A DNA stretch of 64,000 bases from Rosistilla ulvae (GTDB taxonomy: Bacteria > Planctomycetota > Planctomycetia > Pirellulales > Pirellulaceae). Position numbers and translations under genes: made by a program. Within the stretch, counting starts at the first letter, position 1. Every line of letters starts with the position of its first letter. The notes under the pieces were generated by a model that worked only from the letters and a program-made list of their open reading frames with translations, was not told the origin of the DNA and did not search any database. Positions 45,620 to 55,084 of the stretch are shown here, in pieces. Location: positions 1,984,001 to 2,048,000 of the forward strand of contig NZ_CP036261.1 in assembly GCF_007741475.1 (NCBI RefSeq), read 5' to 3'.

Positions 45620-46269
45620 CGATTGACGGCCCCGCCGGTGCGGGGAAAAGCAGTGTCGCCCGCAAGCTTGCCCAGCGACTTGGGTTCCACTTTCTCGATA
45701 CCGGCGCGATGTATCGCACGGTGACGCATCTCGCGATGCAGCGAGGTCTCGATCTGCAAGACTCTGCCGCCGTGGAAGGGCTGGCCAGCGGGATAGAGAT
45801 TCGCCTGGAGCACGATCGCGTCTGGGCGGATGGTTGCGACGTCAGCGTTTCGATTCGCACTCCCGAAGTCACCCGCAACATCCGCTTCGTCGCCGACCTC
45901 GCCAATGTCCGTCATGTCTTGAATCGCAAGCAGCGGTCGCTGGTTGTCAGCAACGATTACGTAACCGAAGGGCGCGACCAGGGGACAGAAGTTTTTCCCG
46001 ACGCCACATGCAAGATCTTCTTAACCGCGTCCCCCGAAGAGCGTGCACGCCGGCGACAGCGTCAATTGTCGGCGAGTGGTCAGGAGGTTACCGTCGAACA
46101 GTTGCTGGCCGAACAGAATCTTCGCGACGACCAGGATCAAAGCCGAGATGTCGGCCGGTTGGTTGCCGCCGCCGATGCGATCACGGTGATCACTGACGGG
46201 ATGGATGAATTGCAAGTCGTCGATCATTTGGAAGCCCTGGTGCGCGGTAAGCTCTCCCGCGACGATTGA
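45610..46269 (+). CDS. cmk: cytidylate kinase
   Basis: 219 residues. P-loop GPAGAGKSS at residues 7-15, LDTGAMYRTVT substrate site, SIRTPEVTRNI, DYVTEGRDQGTEVFPDA (the CMP-binding region) and FLTASPEERARRRQRQL lid. Phosphorylates CMP and dCMP. The middle is a little unusual: family members have GRDIGTVVFP, here GRDQGTEVFP. Its ATG lies within the end of the transglutaminase gene, so it is translationally coupled to an envelope operon, an uncommon setting for an essential nucleotide kinase. Convergent with queG. Confidence 0.95.
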   Translation: MVITIDGPAGAGKSSVARKLAQRLGFHFLDTGAMYRTVTHLAMQRGLDLQDSAAVEGLASGIEIRLEHDRVWADGCDVSVSIRTPEVTRNIRFVADLANVRHVLNRKQRSLVVSNDYVTEGRDQGTEVFPDATCKIFLTASPEERARRRQRQLSASGQEVTVEQLLAEQNLRDDQDQSRDVGRLVAAADAITVITDGMDELQVVDHLEALVRGKLSRDD

Positions 46270-46325
46270 TCAAATCGTTAGGGCGACCCGGTTCCGATTC
46301 GAGGCCGGTGTGATCCAGCATCAGT

Positions 46326-47480
46326 TCATTGTGAATTCGGTGTTGCGGTTTTAGGTTGATCGATCGCGTCGTCGATCTCCCGCTGGACCATCGCATCGGG
46401 TTCGTGATCGCGTCGGTCGCGCAATCGTGCGATCGCGACCGGCGTCGCAATCTGTCCCAACGCCCACGCCGACGCTCCGCGGACCAAGGGGTCGGGGTCG
46501 TGGAGACCTCGAATCAGGGCATCGGTCGCCTTGGGATTTCCCGCATTTCCAAGGACGATCGCCGCGTTTCGCAGCAGGCCGCGACGGCGCGTTCGCCATA
46601 GCGGCGTCTTGCGGTAGCGACTGCGGAACACGTCGTCGGTCAATTCGAACAGCGAGATCAATTCGGCGGGGTTTTGCGTCGTCAGTGGTTGAAAGTCCGG
46701 CTCTTGGGCTTCGCTGCCGCGTCGATTCCAGGGGCAGACGTCTTGGCAGACGTCGCATCCGAAGACCCAATTTCCGATCGGCTGACGGAGTTCGCTTGGG
46801 ATCGCCGATCGATGTTCGATCGTCAAGTAGCTGATGCAACGCGTCGCATCGAGCACCCCCGGTTCGGGAAACGCTGCCGTCGGGCAAGCGTCCAAGCAGG
46901 CCTGGCACTTGCCGCAATGGTCGGTCTCGTGCGGCCGGTCATATGTCAGCGGAAGGTCTAACAGCAGGGCGGCCAGGAAGAAATAGCTCCCCTGCCATTT
47001 ATTGATCAGCAGTGTGTTCTTGCCGGTCCAACCGAGGCCGGCAAGTTCCGCGAACTCGCGTTCCAACAGCGGAGCGGTATCGACGACGCCACGGACATTG
47101 GCATCGGGATGCTGGCCAAGCACCCAACGTTTGAGTTCCTTGAGCTTGCGATGGACGAGATCGTGGTAATCGATCGAGCCCCAGGCGTAGCGAGCGAAGC
47201 GGCCCTGCATCGCCCCGACTTCGGCCGGCTGGGCGGTGCGGTAGGGCATTCCCAGCACCAACAGACTTTGCACGCCCGGCATCACATATTGCGGATCGCG
47301 ATAGGCCTCGCGCCGGGCGTCCAGATAATCCATCTCACCCGCCATGCCCGAATCGATCCAGTCCAGCAGGTGGTGGTAGCCGCCTGGCTGCACCGCCGGA
47401 CAAGCGCCCGACAGATGAAAGCCGATCCGGGTCGCTTCCGCTTTGAGCTGCGCGGTGAAGTCAGCAGATTCTTCGGACAT
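46326..47480 (-). CDS. queG: epoxyqueuosine reductase QueG
   Basis: 384 residues from the ATG at 47480 (MSEESADFTAQLKAEATRIGF). The open frame runs on to 47966, but that part overlaps pdxJ and is not family sequence. Cobalamin-binding N-domain (YRDPQYVMPGVQSLLVLGM), two 4Fe-4S clusters (Cys189-x2-Cys192-x2-Cys195-x3-Cys199 in HCGKCQACLDACP, and CDVCQDVCPWNR), and C-terminal HEAT repeats (NAAIVLGNAGNPKATDALI). Catalyses the last step of queuosine tRNA modification. Third gene of a compact operon, 11 bases after pdxJ. Confidence 0.97.
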   Translation of the reverse strand: MSEESADFTAQLKAEATRIGFHLSGACPAVQPGGYHHLLDWIDSGMAGEMDYLDARREAYRDPQYVMPGVQSLLVLGMPYRTAQPAEVGAMQGRFARYAWGSIDYHDLVHRKLKELKRWVLGQHPDANVRGVVDTAPLLEREFAELAGLGWTGKNTLLINKWQGSYFFLAALLLDLPLTYDRPHETDHCGKCQACLDACPTAAFPEPGVLDATRCISYLTIEHRSAIPSELRQPIGNWVFGCDVCQDVCPWNRRGSEAQEPDFQPLTTQNPAELISLFELTDDVFRSRYRKTPLWRTRRRGLLRNAAIVLGNAGNPKATDALIRGLHDPDPLVRGASAWALGQIATPVAIARLRDRRDHEPDAMVQREIDDAIDQPKTATPNSQ

Positions 47481-47491
47481 CAGGTTGCGTT

Positions 47492-48226
47492 TCAGGGCGA
47501 CGTCGATCGCGTGGCGACTTCGATTTCGTGCTTCATGTCCGCGACGGCTTTCTGGATTCCAACCATCACGGCCCGCGCGATGATCGAATGCCCGATGTTC
47601 AGCTCGCGGACATTGGGGATTGCCGCGACGGGTTGGACGTTTTTGTAAGTCAATCCGTGTCCGGCGTGCAGCCGCATTCCCGCATCGACAACGGCTTGGC
47701 CGCAGGTCTTTAAACGCTGCAGTTCCCGATCGAATGCCTCTCCTTTGGCCAATGCATAGGGGCCGGTATGCAGTTCGACGGCACCGACGCCCAGGGCCGC
47801 AGCGCTTTCGATCTGCCGCTCGTCGGGATCTAAGAACAGACTCACCGCGATCCCTGCATCGTGCAGTTGCTTGATCGCGTCGGCAACGCGTTTCGAATCG
47901 CCGACAACATTTAAGCCCCCTTCGGTCGTCACTTCTTCGCGGCTCTCGGGCACCAGCAGCGCCCAATCGGGCTTTACGTCACATGCAATATCGACGATCT
48001 CGCGAACGCATCCGAACTCCATGTTGACGTGAACCGAAATGGTTTCTTTCAGGATCCGCACGTCGCGATCTTGAATGTGCCGACGGTCCTCGCGCAGATG
48101 GAACGTGATTCCATCGGCTCCCCCCAGTTCCGCCAGATAGGCCGCTGCGACCGGATCGGGTTCGTAGGTTCTGCGAGCTTGCCGCACGGTTGCCACATGA
48201 TCGATATTGACGCCTAATTCTACCAC
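47492..48226 (-). CDS. pdxJ: pyridoxine 5'-phosphate synthase
   Basis: 244 residues from the GTG at 48226 ([19 protein letters not shown], first residue read as Met), chosen because it matches the PdxJ N-terminus and lies seven bases past the eboE stop; the frame extends to 48283 inside eboE. TIM barrel with [43 protein letters not shown] and HAGHGLTY, all PdxJ blocks. Condenses deoxyxylulose phosphate and aminoacetone phosphate in vitamin B6 synthesis. Middle gene of eboE-pdxJ-queG. Confidence 0.97.
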   Translation of the reverse strand: MVELGVNIDHVATVRQARRTYEPDPVAAAYLAELGGADGITFHLREDRRHIQDRDVRILKETISVHVNMEFGCVREIVDIACDVKPDWALLVPESREEVTTEGGLNVVGDSKRVADAIKQLHDAGIAVSLFLDPDERQIESAAALGVGAVELHTGPYALAKGEAFDRELQRLKTCGQAVVDAGMRLHAGHGLTYKNVQPVAAIPNVRELNIGHSIIARAVMVGIQKAVADMKHEIEVATRSTSP

Positions 48227-48233
48227 GGCCGTT

Positions 48234-49388
48234 CTAACTCCCAATCTGTTCCTGAAGCCAACGCATTTCATGAGCAATGCCATCGGCCAAATTATCTACC
48301 TTCAGCTCGTTGGGGAGAACGCCCCATGCGTACGTTTCCGCTTCCAAGTGCCCAGAAAAATCGAGCCCCTTCGTTGTCGACAGCGCTGCGATGCAATCGA
48401 CCACTGCCTGCTGTGTGGCGTGCAATTGGCCGAAGCGATCCAGGTAGATCGGCACGTGAAAATGAATCCGCCAGCTGTGATCGTGAACCGGATCGGCCCG
48501 ACCGAGCAGCTCGGGGAGATCCTCCACCAGATGCTGCTCGCCAGATTCCGATACGACCGTCGTTTGGTGCAGGTAGCGATCCTCGGCAAAACCAGACAAT
48601 TGCTCGATCGCGGCTCGCTGCGCATCGGCGTCCATCGCATGCCAGGGAACTTCGATCGCACTGGATACTTGCACCTTGCCGATCCCAATCCCCGCGTCGG
48701 CGTAGCGTTGGAGGACGACCGATTGTTCTTCGCACATCACTGCCGCATGGCAGATGTCATGACAGACGGTTAGGTAACGCCGCAGGTTCGCGGCCGGCAA
48801 ATATTCGTCGAAGAACCCGATCATGTCGTCGGTCGTGTCGATCGCACAGCCCGGTTCGGGTTCGATCGCGATCACGATCCGCCGGCCGGATTCCTGTTCG
48901 ATCTGTTCCAATCGCTTGGCGACCTGCTGCAGATTTGCGGCCGCCTGTTGCATCTGGTCTCGGCTGGGCAGCGGTTCTCCCCAACCCAACGGCAATGTGC
49001 TGATCGAACCGGGCAGATCCGCGGGAAGAATTCGGTGCAAGATCTCAGCCAGTTGCAGCGTGTAGTCGCGGCGCGCGGCTTCCCACCATGTCGGTAGATA
49101 GACACGATGTTTGACGATCGGTTGATGAAAGTTACCGTAGGGAAAGCCATTGATCGTAAAAGGGATCAGTTGGCGATCGGCCAGCCACACGGCGAAGTCA
49201 GCGGCGGCGTTGGGGGACGCCAGTTCCGATGCCGCTTCGGCGGGAATCCACAGCCCAACGCCCATCGATGGCGTTCGTAATTGCTCCCGCACGGGGACCG
49301 CAATCCGATCGAGGTTATTGCGAATCTGGGCAATATCGGTTCCGGCATGCACGTTGGTGCAGTAACCGGTCATCCACTGGCTTGTCAC
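48234..49388 (-). CDS. eboE: EboE-like metabolite-traffic protein (xylose isomerase-like TIM barrel)
   Basis: 384 residues from a GTG at 49388; an ATG at 49373 ([11 protein letters not shown]) is close and equally plausible. The N-terminal [57 protein letters not shown] and [13 protein letters not shown] blocks match EboE, part of the EboABCDEF set linked to transport of polyprenyl-like or pigment precursors in algae and bacteria. The fold is of the AP-endonuclease 2/sugar-isomerase type with likely metal ligands in [21 protein letters not shown] and [10 protein letters not shown]. Other ebo genes are absent. It leads an operon with pdxJ and queG. Confidence 0.85.
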   Translation of the reverse strand: MTSQWMTGYCTNVHAGTDIAQIRNNLDRIAVPVREQLRTPSMGVGLWIPAEAASELASPNAAADFAVWLADRQLIPFTINGFPYGNFHQPIVKHRVYLPTWWEAARRDYTLQLAEILHRILPADLPGSISTLPLGWGEPLPSRDQMQQAAANLQQVAKRLEQIEQESGRRIVIAIEPEPGCAIDTTDDMIGFFDEYLPAANLRRYLTVCHDICHAAVMCEEQSVVLQRYADAGIGIGKVQVSSAIEVPWHAMDADAQRAAIEQLSGFAEDRYLHQTTVVSESGEQHLVEDLPELLGRADPVHDHSWRIHFHVPIYLDRFGQLHATQQAVVDCIAALSTTKGLDFSGHLEAETYAWGVLPNELKVDNLADGIAHEMRWLQEQIGS

Positions 49389-49601
49389 GCCGTGACTCCA
49401 TTTCTTTTTGAATTATCGATCGCCGCACGCGCTCTACCGATCGTATTGATGGCAGTTGAGCCGCAGAGGATCTTGCAGCAACGCGCGGCGGTATCCGCCG
49501 TCTCATTTAGAATGTCGTCTTGGGCGGATCATCGCAAGCCGGATGGAACTCGGCTCGCGCCAGTTGTGTCGACGAAAGGGCGGTTGCGATCGGTTCGGCG
49601 C

Positions 49602-49638
49602 ATAAAAAACGCTCGATCAAAACAGGTTTGATCGAGCG
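49602..49638 (-). terminator. Rho-independent terminator of the cold-shock gene
   Basis: CGCTCGATCAAA (49610-49621) and TTTGATCGAGCG (49627-49638) form a perfect 12-bp stem with a five-base loop; on the minus strand TTTTTT follows (complement of 49604-49609). It lies 30 bases past the cold-shock gene stop. Confidence 0.92.
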
Positions 49639-49667
49639 TCGATATTTACAACGAAACGAGGGGAGGA

Positions 49668-49865
49668 CTATTCGCTAACGCGAACGTTCTCGGCACGCGG
49701 ACCCTTAGGGCCGCTTCCTTCGGTGTATTCAACATTCTGGCCTTCTCGAAGGCTTTCGAAGTTGCCCTCAGTAACGGCGGAGTGGTGGAAGAAAATATCT
49801 CCACGCTCGCCATCGATGAAGCCAAAACCCTTGTCCGTAATTTTCTTAATCGTTCCTTGCGACAC
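49668..49865 (-). CDS. cold-shock domain protein (CspA family)
   Basis: 65 residues from a GTG at 49865 (read MSQGTIKKITDKGFGFID), with GGGAG eight bases upstream; the longer upstream frame is leader. Single OB-fold with RNP1-like KGFGFI and RNP2-like DIFFHHSAV, where the usual VFVHFSA is replaced, then GQNVEYTEGSGPKGPRAENV. Binds single-stranded RNA or DNA as an RNA chaperone. Stand-alone gene with a structured leader and a strong terminator, typical of highly expressed csp genes. The GTG start is unusual for the family. Confidence 0.95.
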   Translation of the reverse strand: MSQGTIKKITDKGFGFIDGERGDIFFHHSAVTEGNFESLREGQNVEYTEGSGPKGPRAENVRVSE

Positions 49866-50378
49866 TTCGCAATTCTCCCAGGTAGCACGAAATCGTAGAT
49901 TTACAGAACCAGCACGCCATGCAACACGCGCAGGCCAAGTTACAGTTGGCCCCGAAGGACCGCCAAAAAAGGGAGCATGCTGAACTAAAGAGAATGAATC
50001 AGCTGTCGAAGAATGCGTGGGTTTCCCACTTTCAATCAATCGTTGGGCCAAGTCAAAACGTGTGGGCCGCAGCAAGAAAGTAAAGGGACAAAGCCAGCGT
50101 CGTTTCAAGCAAATCGGCGAACATTTAGCTTTCGTTCGCTTCCAATTTCAACACCACCTTAACAGACACTGGCGGTCAAAGTCAATCACAATGCGCTTGA
50201 TTCCTGCGATTCGGACCAATCAGTGGTTGTGGCGCGTGATCTCGTCGGCGCGCGGCATCGTTTGGAGCACGCGCTAGGATGGATCTGAAAATCGAACGAC
50301 ATCCAGTCTTTACTGGCGTAGAATGGTCATTCATTAACCCCGCAAAGTCCCTTCCTCACAATCCCGCGGCGAAACGCT
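49866..50378. promoter_or_regulatory. cold-shock gene leader and divergent promoter region
   Basis: 513 bases with no supported gene. On the csp side two hairpins are visible: GGCCAA (49933-49938) with TTGGCC (49946-49951), and GTGGG (50017-50021) with CCCAC (50025-50029) around TTT. These fit the long structured leader common to csp mRNAs, but I cannot place the promoter. The right part must hold the promoter of the dehydrogenase-type gene at 50379. Small frames here are arginine/serine-rich and not convincing. Confidence 0.45.
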
Positions 50379-52877
50379 ATGCCCCATCGAGACCTACGGT
50401 ATTGTTTTCTTTCATGGATCGTATCGCTGGCAGTTTGCTGTGGCGGTCCGGTGTTTGCCGTCAAACCGCCGCAGGTGCTCGATCCCGATTGGCAGATCGA
50501 GTTGTTATTGTCCGAATCCGATCTGGTCACTCCAACAGGTTGTTGTGTCGATCCCGATGGCAATCTGATGGTGATCGAATGCCACACTCATTTTCCTCCC
50601 GAAAATTATCGAGGGCCCAAGACCGACCGGATTTACCGGATCGATGACAGCGATGGAGATGGAGTGCCCGATCGGAAGCGTTTGTTCTACGAACAGGGGC
50701 AAGCCACGATGGCGATGGTGGCGCTGACCGATGGTTGGTTTGCGGTCGCCACGCGTAGCGAAGTTGTGCGGATCCGGGACAGCGATGGCGATCGCGTTGC
50801 CGATCAGCGCGAGGTGCTGCTGCAGCAAAAAACGACAGCAACCTACCCTCACAACGGACTCTCGGGATTGGCGGTTGGCCCCGATGGTTGGCTTTACGTC
50901 GGCCAAGGGGAGAATCTTGGCGAACCCTACGAATTGATCGCAACCGATGGATCGCGACAGCGCGGCGAGGGCGAAGGGGGGAACATTTTTCGCTGCACTT
51001 TCGATGGACGTAATTTGCAACGCGTCGCCACCGGATTCTGGAATCCGTTTGGGATCACGTTGGATCCCGCCGGGCGGTTGTGGACCGTTGGTAACGACCC
51101 CGATGCGATGCCTCCCTGCCGGTTGATTCATGTTGTGAAGGGAGCCGATTACGGATTCCAGTTCCGTTTCGGCCGTGCCGGGACTCATCCGTTGCAAGCT
51201 TGGAATGGCGAGCTGCCGGGCACGTTGCCGATGGCTGCTGGAACGGGTGAGGCCCCCTGCGATGTGATCGCTTATGGGGATCGATTGTGGGTAACCAGCT
51301 GGGGAGACAATCGCATCGAACGCTATCGACCTCAGCCGCAGGGAGCGACTTGGACAAGCGAAACCGAAGTGTTTGTACAAGGCGACGCAAGCTTTCGTCC
51401 CGTCGCCATGGCAACCGCCGCCGACGGATCGGTCTACATCACCGATTGGGCCGACCGGAGCTACCCGGTGCACGGCAAAGGACGCGTCTGGCGACTGAGT
51501 CGCAAGGCAGCAGTCTCAGGTGACGCCGCCTCATTTCCCGCGTTGACCGCTGCCGAAACCGAGGCGGAACGGATCGAACAGGGGGGCGAGACAACCGTCG
51601 CCGACCGCTTGAAGGCTCTCCAAAGCGACGACGCGTTCCTTCGTCAGGCGGCGCTGTTTGGGCTGGTGCAATCGGGACAATTGGCTGACATCGATCGCGA
51701 AGCGTTGCCATCGACGCAGCAGCGTGAAGGGTTGCTCACCGCCTGGCGTTGGCAGCAACTGACTGAACCTGCAAGCGTCACTCCGCAGCAGCGCGACGCA
51801 CTTCTGACTTGGGGATTGAGCGACACGTCGACGGATGTTGCCAACACCGCGCTGCGATGGGCGACCGAACAACAGTGCAAGCATCACTTGCCAGCAATCC
51901 GCCAATTGCTGCGACGCGACGCGATCTCGCCGCAGCTGTTTTCTGCGGTGGTTGCATCGATCGCCTATCTCGAAAACGGGTCGGCGGCGCGCGGCGTTCG
52001 CGATCCTGCACGAGAGAAGTTGCTGCTGGAGTTCGCTGGCGATTCCAGCGCGCCGGTGGCGCTGCGAGCGATGGCGATCGAGATGTTGCCAAGCGAGTCG
52101 AAACAGCCGAAGGCGGTAGAACTGGGCCGCTGGATCGTTGCAGCCGACGATCGGGACTTCGGACTTCAGGGCGTCAGAATGCTGGCCGCTCGTGGCGGTG
52201 ACGCCGACTTTGCTCAGCTGGCGAAATTGGCCACAACCGAGCGCGTCGATCTGGAAACTCGCGCCGATGCGATCGCGGGGTTGGCGAGAAATGCGGGGCC
52301 ACACGCGGTGGTCTTAAACAAGATGTCGTTGCCGCGTCAGCCGGAAGTGTTGCGTCGCGAAGCACTGCGAGTGCTGAAACAATCTCGACAAGACTATGGG
52401 GCTGCGTTGCCCAACCGCGACGATCTCGATCGCTGGAACGAATTGGTTGGCAGCGGAGGCGATCCCGAAGCGGGGCGGCGAGTTTTCTTTCGCACTGCCT
52501 GCGTCAATTGCCATTCGCACCGTGGCCGCGGCGCAACGACTGGCCCCGATTTAACCAGCTTGTCTGGGCAGATGACGCCGCGTCGTGTACTCGAGTCGAT
52601 TCTGCATCCGAGCAAAGAAGTGGGACCGCTGTACGTTCCCTGGCAGGTCGTCACGATCGACGGTCGCGTGCTGACCGGTCTGAAGTTAGATAAAGCCGGC
52701 GCGGGGAACAGCTTGCGTTTGCAAGGTGCCGATGGGCTGATCTTTGAAGTCCCGCTGGCCGATATCGACACCCAGTTGCCGATCCAGCAATCGATCATGC
52801 CGACGGGTTTGGAGGGGACGATGAGCGTGGAAGAGCTACGCGATCTGATTGCATTTCTGGTGCAACCGACAACTTAA
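50379..52877 (+). CDS. PVC-type haem-binding CxxCH dehydrogenase-like protein (DUF7133)
   Basis: 832 residues with a signal peptide (MPHRDLRYCFLSWIVSLAVCCGGPVFA). Residues about 40-380 form a soluble glucose-dehydrogenase-like beta-propeller (Piru_Ver N-terminal type: YRIDDSDGDGVPDRKRL, AVGPDGWLYVGQGEN, YGFQFRFGRAG, VYITDWADRSYPVHG), then HEAT-like helical repeats (about 420-690), then a cytochrome c domain with Cys708-x2-Cys711-His712 (TACVNCHSHRG), TGPDLTSLSGQMT and the planctomycete C-terminal pattern SILHPSKEVGPLYVPWQV. Predicted periplasmic quinoprotein-like or carbohydrate oxidase with built-in electron acceptor; the substrate is unknown. Confidence 0.93.
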   Translation: MPHRDLRYCFLSWIVSLAVCCGGPVFAVKPPQVLDPDWQIELLLSESDLVTPTGCCVDPDGNLMVIECHTHFPPENYRGPKTDRIYRIDDSDGDGVPDRKRLFYEQGQATMAMVALTDGWFAVATRSEVVRIRDSDGDRVADQREVLLQQKTTATYPHNGLSGLAVGPDGWLYVGQGENLGEPYELIATDGSRQRGEGEGGNIFRCTFDGRNLQRVATGFWNPFGITLDPAGRLWTVGNDPDAMPPCRLIHVVKGADYGFQFRFGRAGTHPLQAWNGELPGTLPMAAGTGEAPCDVIAYGDRLWVTSWGDNRIERYRPQPQGATWTSETEVFVQGDASFRPVAMATAADGSVYITDWADRSYPVHGKGRVWRLSRKAAVSGDAASFPALTAAETEAERIEQGGETTVADRLKALQSDDAFLRQAALFGLVQSGQLADIDREALPSTQQREGLLTAWRWQQLTEPASVTPQQRDALLTWGLSDTSTDVANTALRWATEQQCKHHLPAIRQLLRRDAISPQLFSAVVASIAYLENGSAARGVRDPAREKLLLEFAGDSSAPVALRAMAIEMLPSESKQPKAVELGRWIVAADDRDFGLQGVRMLAARGGDADFAQLAKLATTERVDLETRADAIAGLARNAGPHAVVLNKMSLPRQPEVLRREALRVLKQSRQDYGAALPNRDDLDRWNELVGSGGDPEAGRRVFFRTACVNCHSHRGRGATTGPDLTSLSGQMTPRRVLESILHPSKEVGPLYVPWQVVTIDGRVLTGLKLDKAGAGNSLRLQGADGLIFEVPLADIDTQLPIQQSIMPTGLEGTMSVEELRDLIAFLVQPTT

Positions 52878-52912
52878 CGTTCGCCTGAGCGAATCTACGC
52901 AAGGTGCGGCGA

Positions 52913-54643
52913 TCAGCTCGGCTGAGCCGATGCGGTCGACGCACGCACTGTCGTGACGAGGTCGCGATAGCGTTGATACAGCTTGCTCAGGTGGACGCCC
53001 AAATACAGGTTGGCAAGGAACGAGATCATCAGGAAGAACTGAAAGACACTCATGCTTTGCAGCCGGTCTTTAGTGACGCGGCTTTCGGCGATCAACGTGT
53101 TGTTGTCGTACAGCAACGCATCTTTCGCTTTGGCAAGCGTGTCGTTTTCTCGCTCGAGTTCCAGCGTTTTGGTCGACAGGCGTTCGCGTTCGGCCAACAG
53201 CAACGCCGATGTTTTTTCTTCCGGATCGGTCTTCGCCAATTGGTCGCGAATCGATCCGTTAAACATCCCGCCGTTGGCCGCAATCAGCAATCGCGGATCG
53301 GTCTGTTGTCCGTAAAGGCCCTGCCCATAAGCAGGCGTCCCCTGTCCGGTCGGTGGTTGAGGGTATCCGAAGGCGGGATTGTAGTTTGGATTTGCGTAGC
53401 CGGCGTTGGGATAGGTTCCTTGTCCCTGTGGGTTGTTCGGAAACGTATTGTTGGTAAAGCCCGAACCATTGGCGGCGGTATTTCCGTTGGGATATTGACC
53501 CGCAGGAGTGTTGTTTCCCGTGCCATAGTTATTTCTCAGCGGGCCAAGATTCTGATTGTTGGCGTATCCATTTTGTGGAGCCTGTTGAGAATTGTAACCG
53601 GGTTGGTTGGTGTTTACCGGTTGCAGGTTGGTGTCGGTATTCTGTTGAGGTTGTTGTTGAGCGTATTGGTTCGTGTTGTATTGGTTTGGATAGCCCGGCA
53701 TCCCCTGGCCATTGGTGCCGTTGTTCGTGTTGGGATTGGCAAATGTCGACAAGGGTGAACTGTTGCGATTGTCCGCGGTTTGATTCGGGGTGGCGTTGTT
53801 AGGGTCGTATCCGTTGGCGTTGTAATTGTTCGTTGGCTGTTGGTTGTTCGCCGTGGTCATCTCTTCGCGAGTTGGACCATAGGGGGCGGTCGACGGTGCG
53901 GGGCCACGGGCTTGTGTCGCATTGGATTGCCAAGAACTATCGCGATACGTCGAATTGCTGTTGGTCGCTTGCGACGATCGCGGGTCGTTGTAGCTGCGCA
54001 GATCATTGCTCGGCGGCGTCGCGGCATTTTGCTGCGAAGGGTTCTGGCGATTCGTCTCGCCAGCGCCATTGCGGAAGTTCTGCAGGGCGAGGTTGCTGTT
54101 GGTGGTCGACGGCTGGTTGCGATTTGTGGAATCGCTGGTGAACGTGCTGGTGCTGGGCATCGCGTTGCCCACGTTGCGGGTTGCGTTGGGTGTGCCTTGC
54201 CCGGCGCTGCTGCGAGCTTGTGTTGCCGGTTGTCCCACGCTGTTCATTTGGCCAGGCAGCGTGAAGCCGCCGTTGGGCGCTCCGCTCTGACCGCGCACGA
54301 CAGTCCCTTGGTCGCTAGCCTGTCGAACCTGAGTTTCGGTCACCTGTTGAACCGCGCCGAGGACTGGCCCCAGTTCGTCTGGGGCGGTGTTGGGGGCCAA
54401 GTCGCCAAAGTCTTGTGGCAATGGACCGTCACCAACGCGAACTACCACACGCGACACGAGCCCACGAACGCGCGGGTCGATGCGACTGGTGAAGCCACCC
54501 GATTGCTCAAGCTGGCCAGGGGGAATTTGAATGATGTATTCGATTCCACCTTTGTCATCGGGCTGCCAACCGTAGTCGACGGTGATCGCAGCTAACGCGA
54601 GAAGTAGAGGGGCTCCGCCCATCGCACCAATCCTTGTATACAT
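52913..54643 (-). CDS. low-complexity Asn/Gln/Pro-rich membrane protein
   Basis: 576 residues from the ATG at 54643 (AGG just upstream; Met8 is an alternative). Signal-like N-terminus MGGAPLLLALAAITVDYG, a 100-residue ordered domain (IEYIIQIPPGQLEQSGGFT, VRGLVSRVVVRVG), then about 330 residues dominated by Asn, Gln, Pro, Gly, Thr and Tyr, a coiled coil (ALLLAERERLSTKTLELERENDTLAKAKDALLY) and a C-terminal membrane helix (VFQFFLMISFLANLYLG) with a short basic tail. Probably spans or bridges the envelope. No known family. An 8-bp dyad sits directly upstream. Confidence 0.75.
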   Translation of the reverse strand: MYTRIGAMGGAPLLLALAAITVDYGWQPDDKGGIEYIIQIPPGQLEQSGGFTSRIDPRVRGLVSRVVVRVGDGPLPQDFGDLAPNTAPDELGPVLGAVQQVTETQVRQASDQGTVVRGQSGAPNGGFTLPGQMNSVGQPATQARSSAGQGTPNATRNVGNAMPSTSTFTSDSTNRNQPSTTNSNLALQNFRNGAGETNRQNPSQQNAATPPSNDLRSYNDPRSSQATNSNSTYRDSSWQSNATQARGPAPSTAPYGPTREEMTTANNQQPTNNYNANGYDPNNATPNQTADNRNSSPLSTFANPNTNNGTNGQGMPGYPNQYNTNQYAQQQPQQNTDTNLQPVNTNQPGYNSQQAPQNGYANNQNLGPLRNNYGTGNNTPAGQYPNGNTAANGSGFTNNTFPNNPQGQGTYPNAGYANPNYNPAFGYPQPPTGQGTPAYGQGLYGQQTDPRLLIAANGGMFNGSIRDQLAKTDPEEKTSALLLAERERLSTKTLELERENDTLAKAKDALLYDNNTLIAESRVTKDRLQSMSVFQFFLMISFLANLYLGVHLSKLYQRYRDLVTTVRASTASAQPS

Positions 54644-55084
54644 CCAACCTAAAAAGGACGTATTTCACGCGAGCATGAAATACATTTCCCGCAATCTTAT
54701 GAAATCTGTCAGATTCCGTAAAGATGAAATGCATCGCGTCCGAGCGGTTCGGTGAATTGAGTTGCGTGGATTGGAATGCTGGCATTTACATTCGCCCCCC
54801 GTCCGTGAGCGGTCGGTAGCGGCTTGGGCGGTCCAGGAGGTTTGCGGCAGACGATTCGCGGCGTTGAATATTCGCATGCGATTGGGCTCGTGGGGGCAAG
54901 CGAACATTCTGGTCGCTGACGACCGTTGCGGACAAATCTGCGTTTCAATCGGAGCTATCAGGCGGCGATCCCGCGTGTTGGGGACGCCACGACAAAACAA
55001 GCTTCGCCCGATAGAATGAAAGGAGCCCCGCGTTGGCTGCATTCAAAACTTACGTTCTCGAAACCCGTTACGCTCACCCCCACA
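54644..55084. promoter_or_regulatory. divergent intergenic region with perfect 8-bp dyad
   Basis: GTATTTCA (54660-54667) and TGAAATAC (54676-54683) are exact inverted repeats around an eight-base spacer, 17 bases upstream of the low-complexity protein start, a position suited to a repressor dimer or a leader hairpin. The rest of the 441-base gap contains no supported gene; minus-strand frames here (for example 54665-55042) have no motif. The NqrM-like gene promoter should lie near its right end. Confidence 0.5.

Noticed and set aside
47481-47966. 162-codon N-terminal extension of queG
   Set aside because: Overlaps pdxJ in another frame; the QueG N-terminus begins at 47480.
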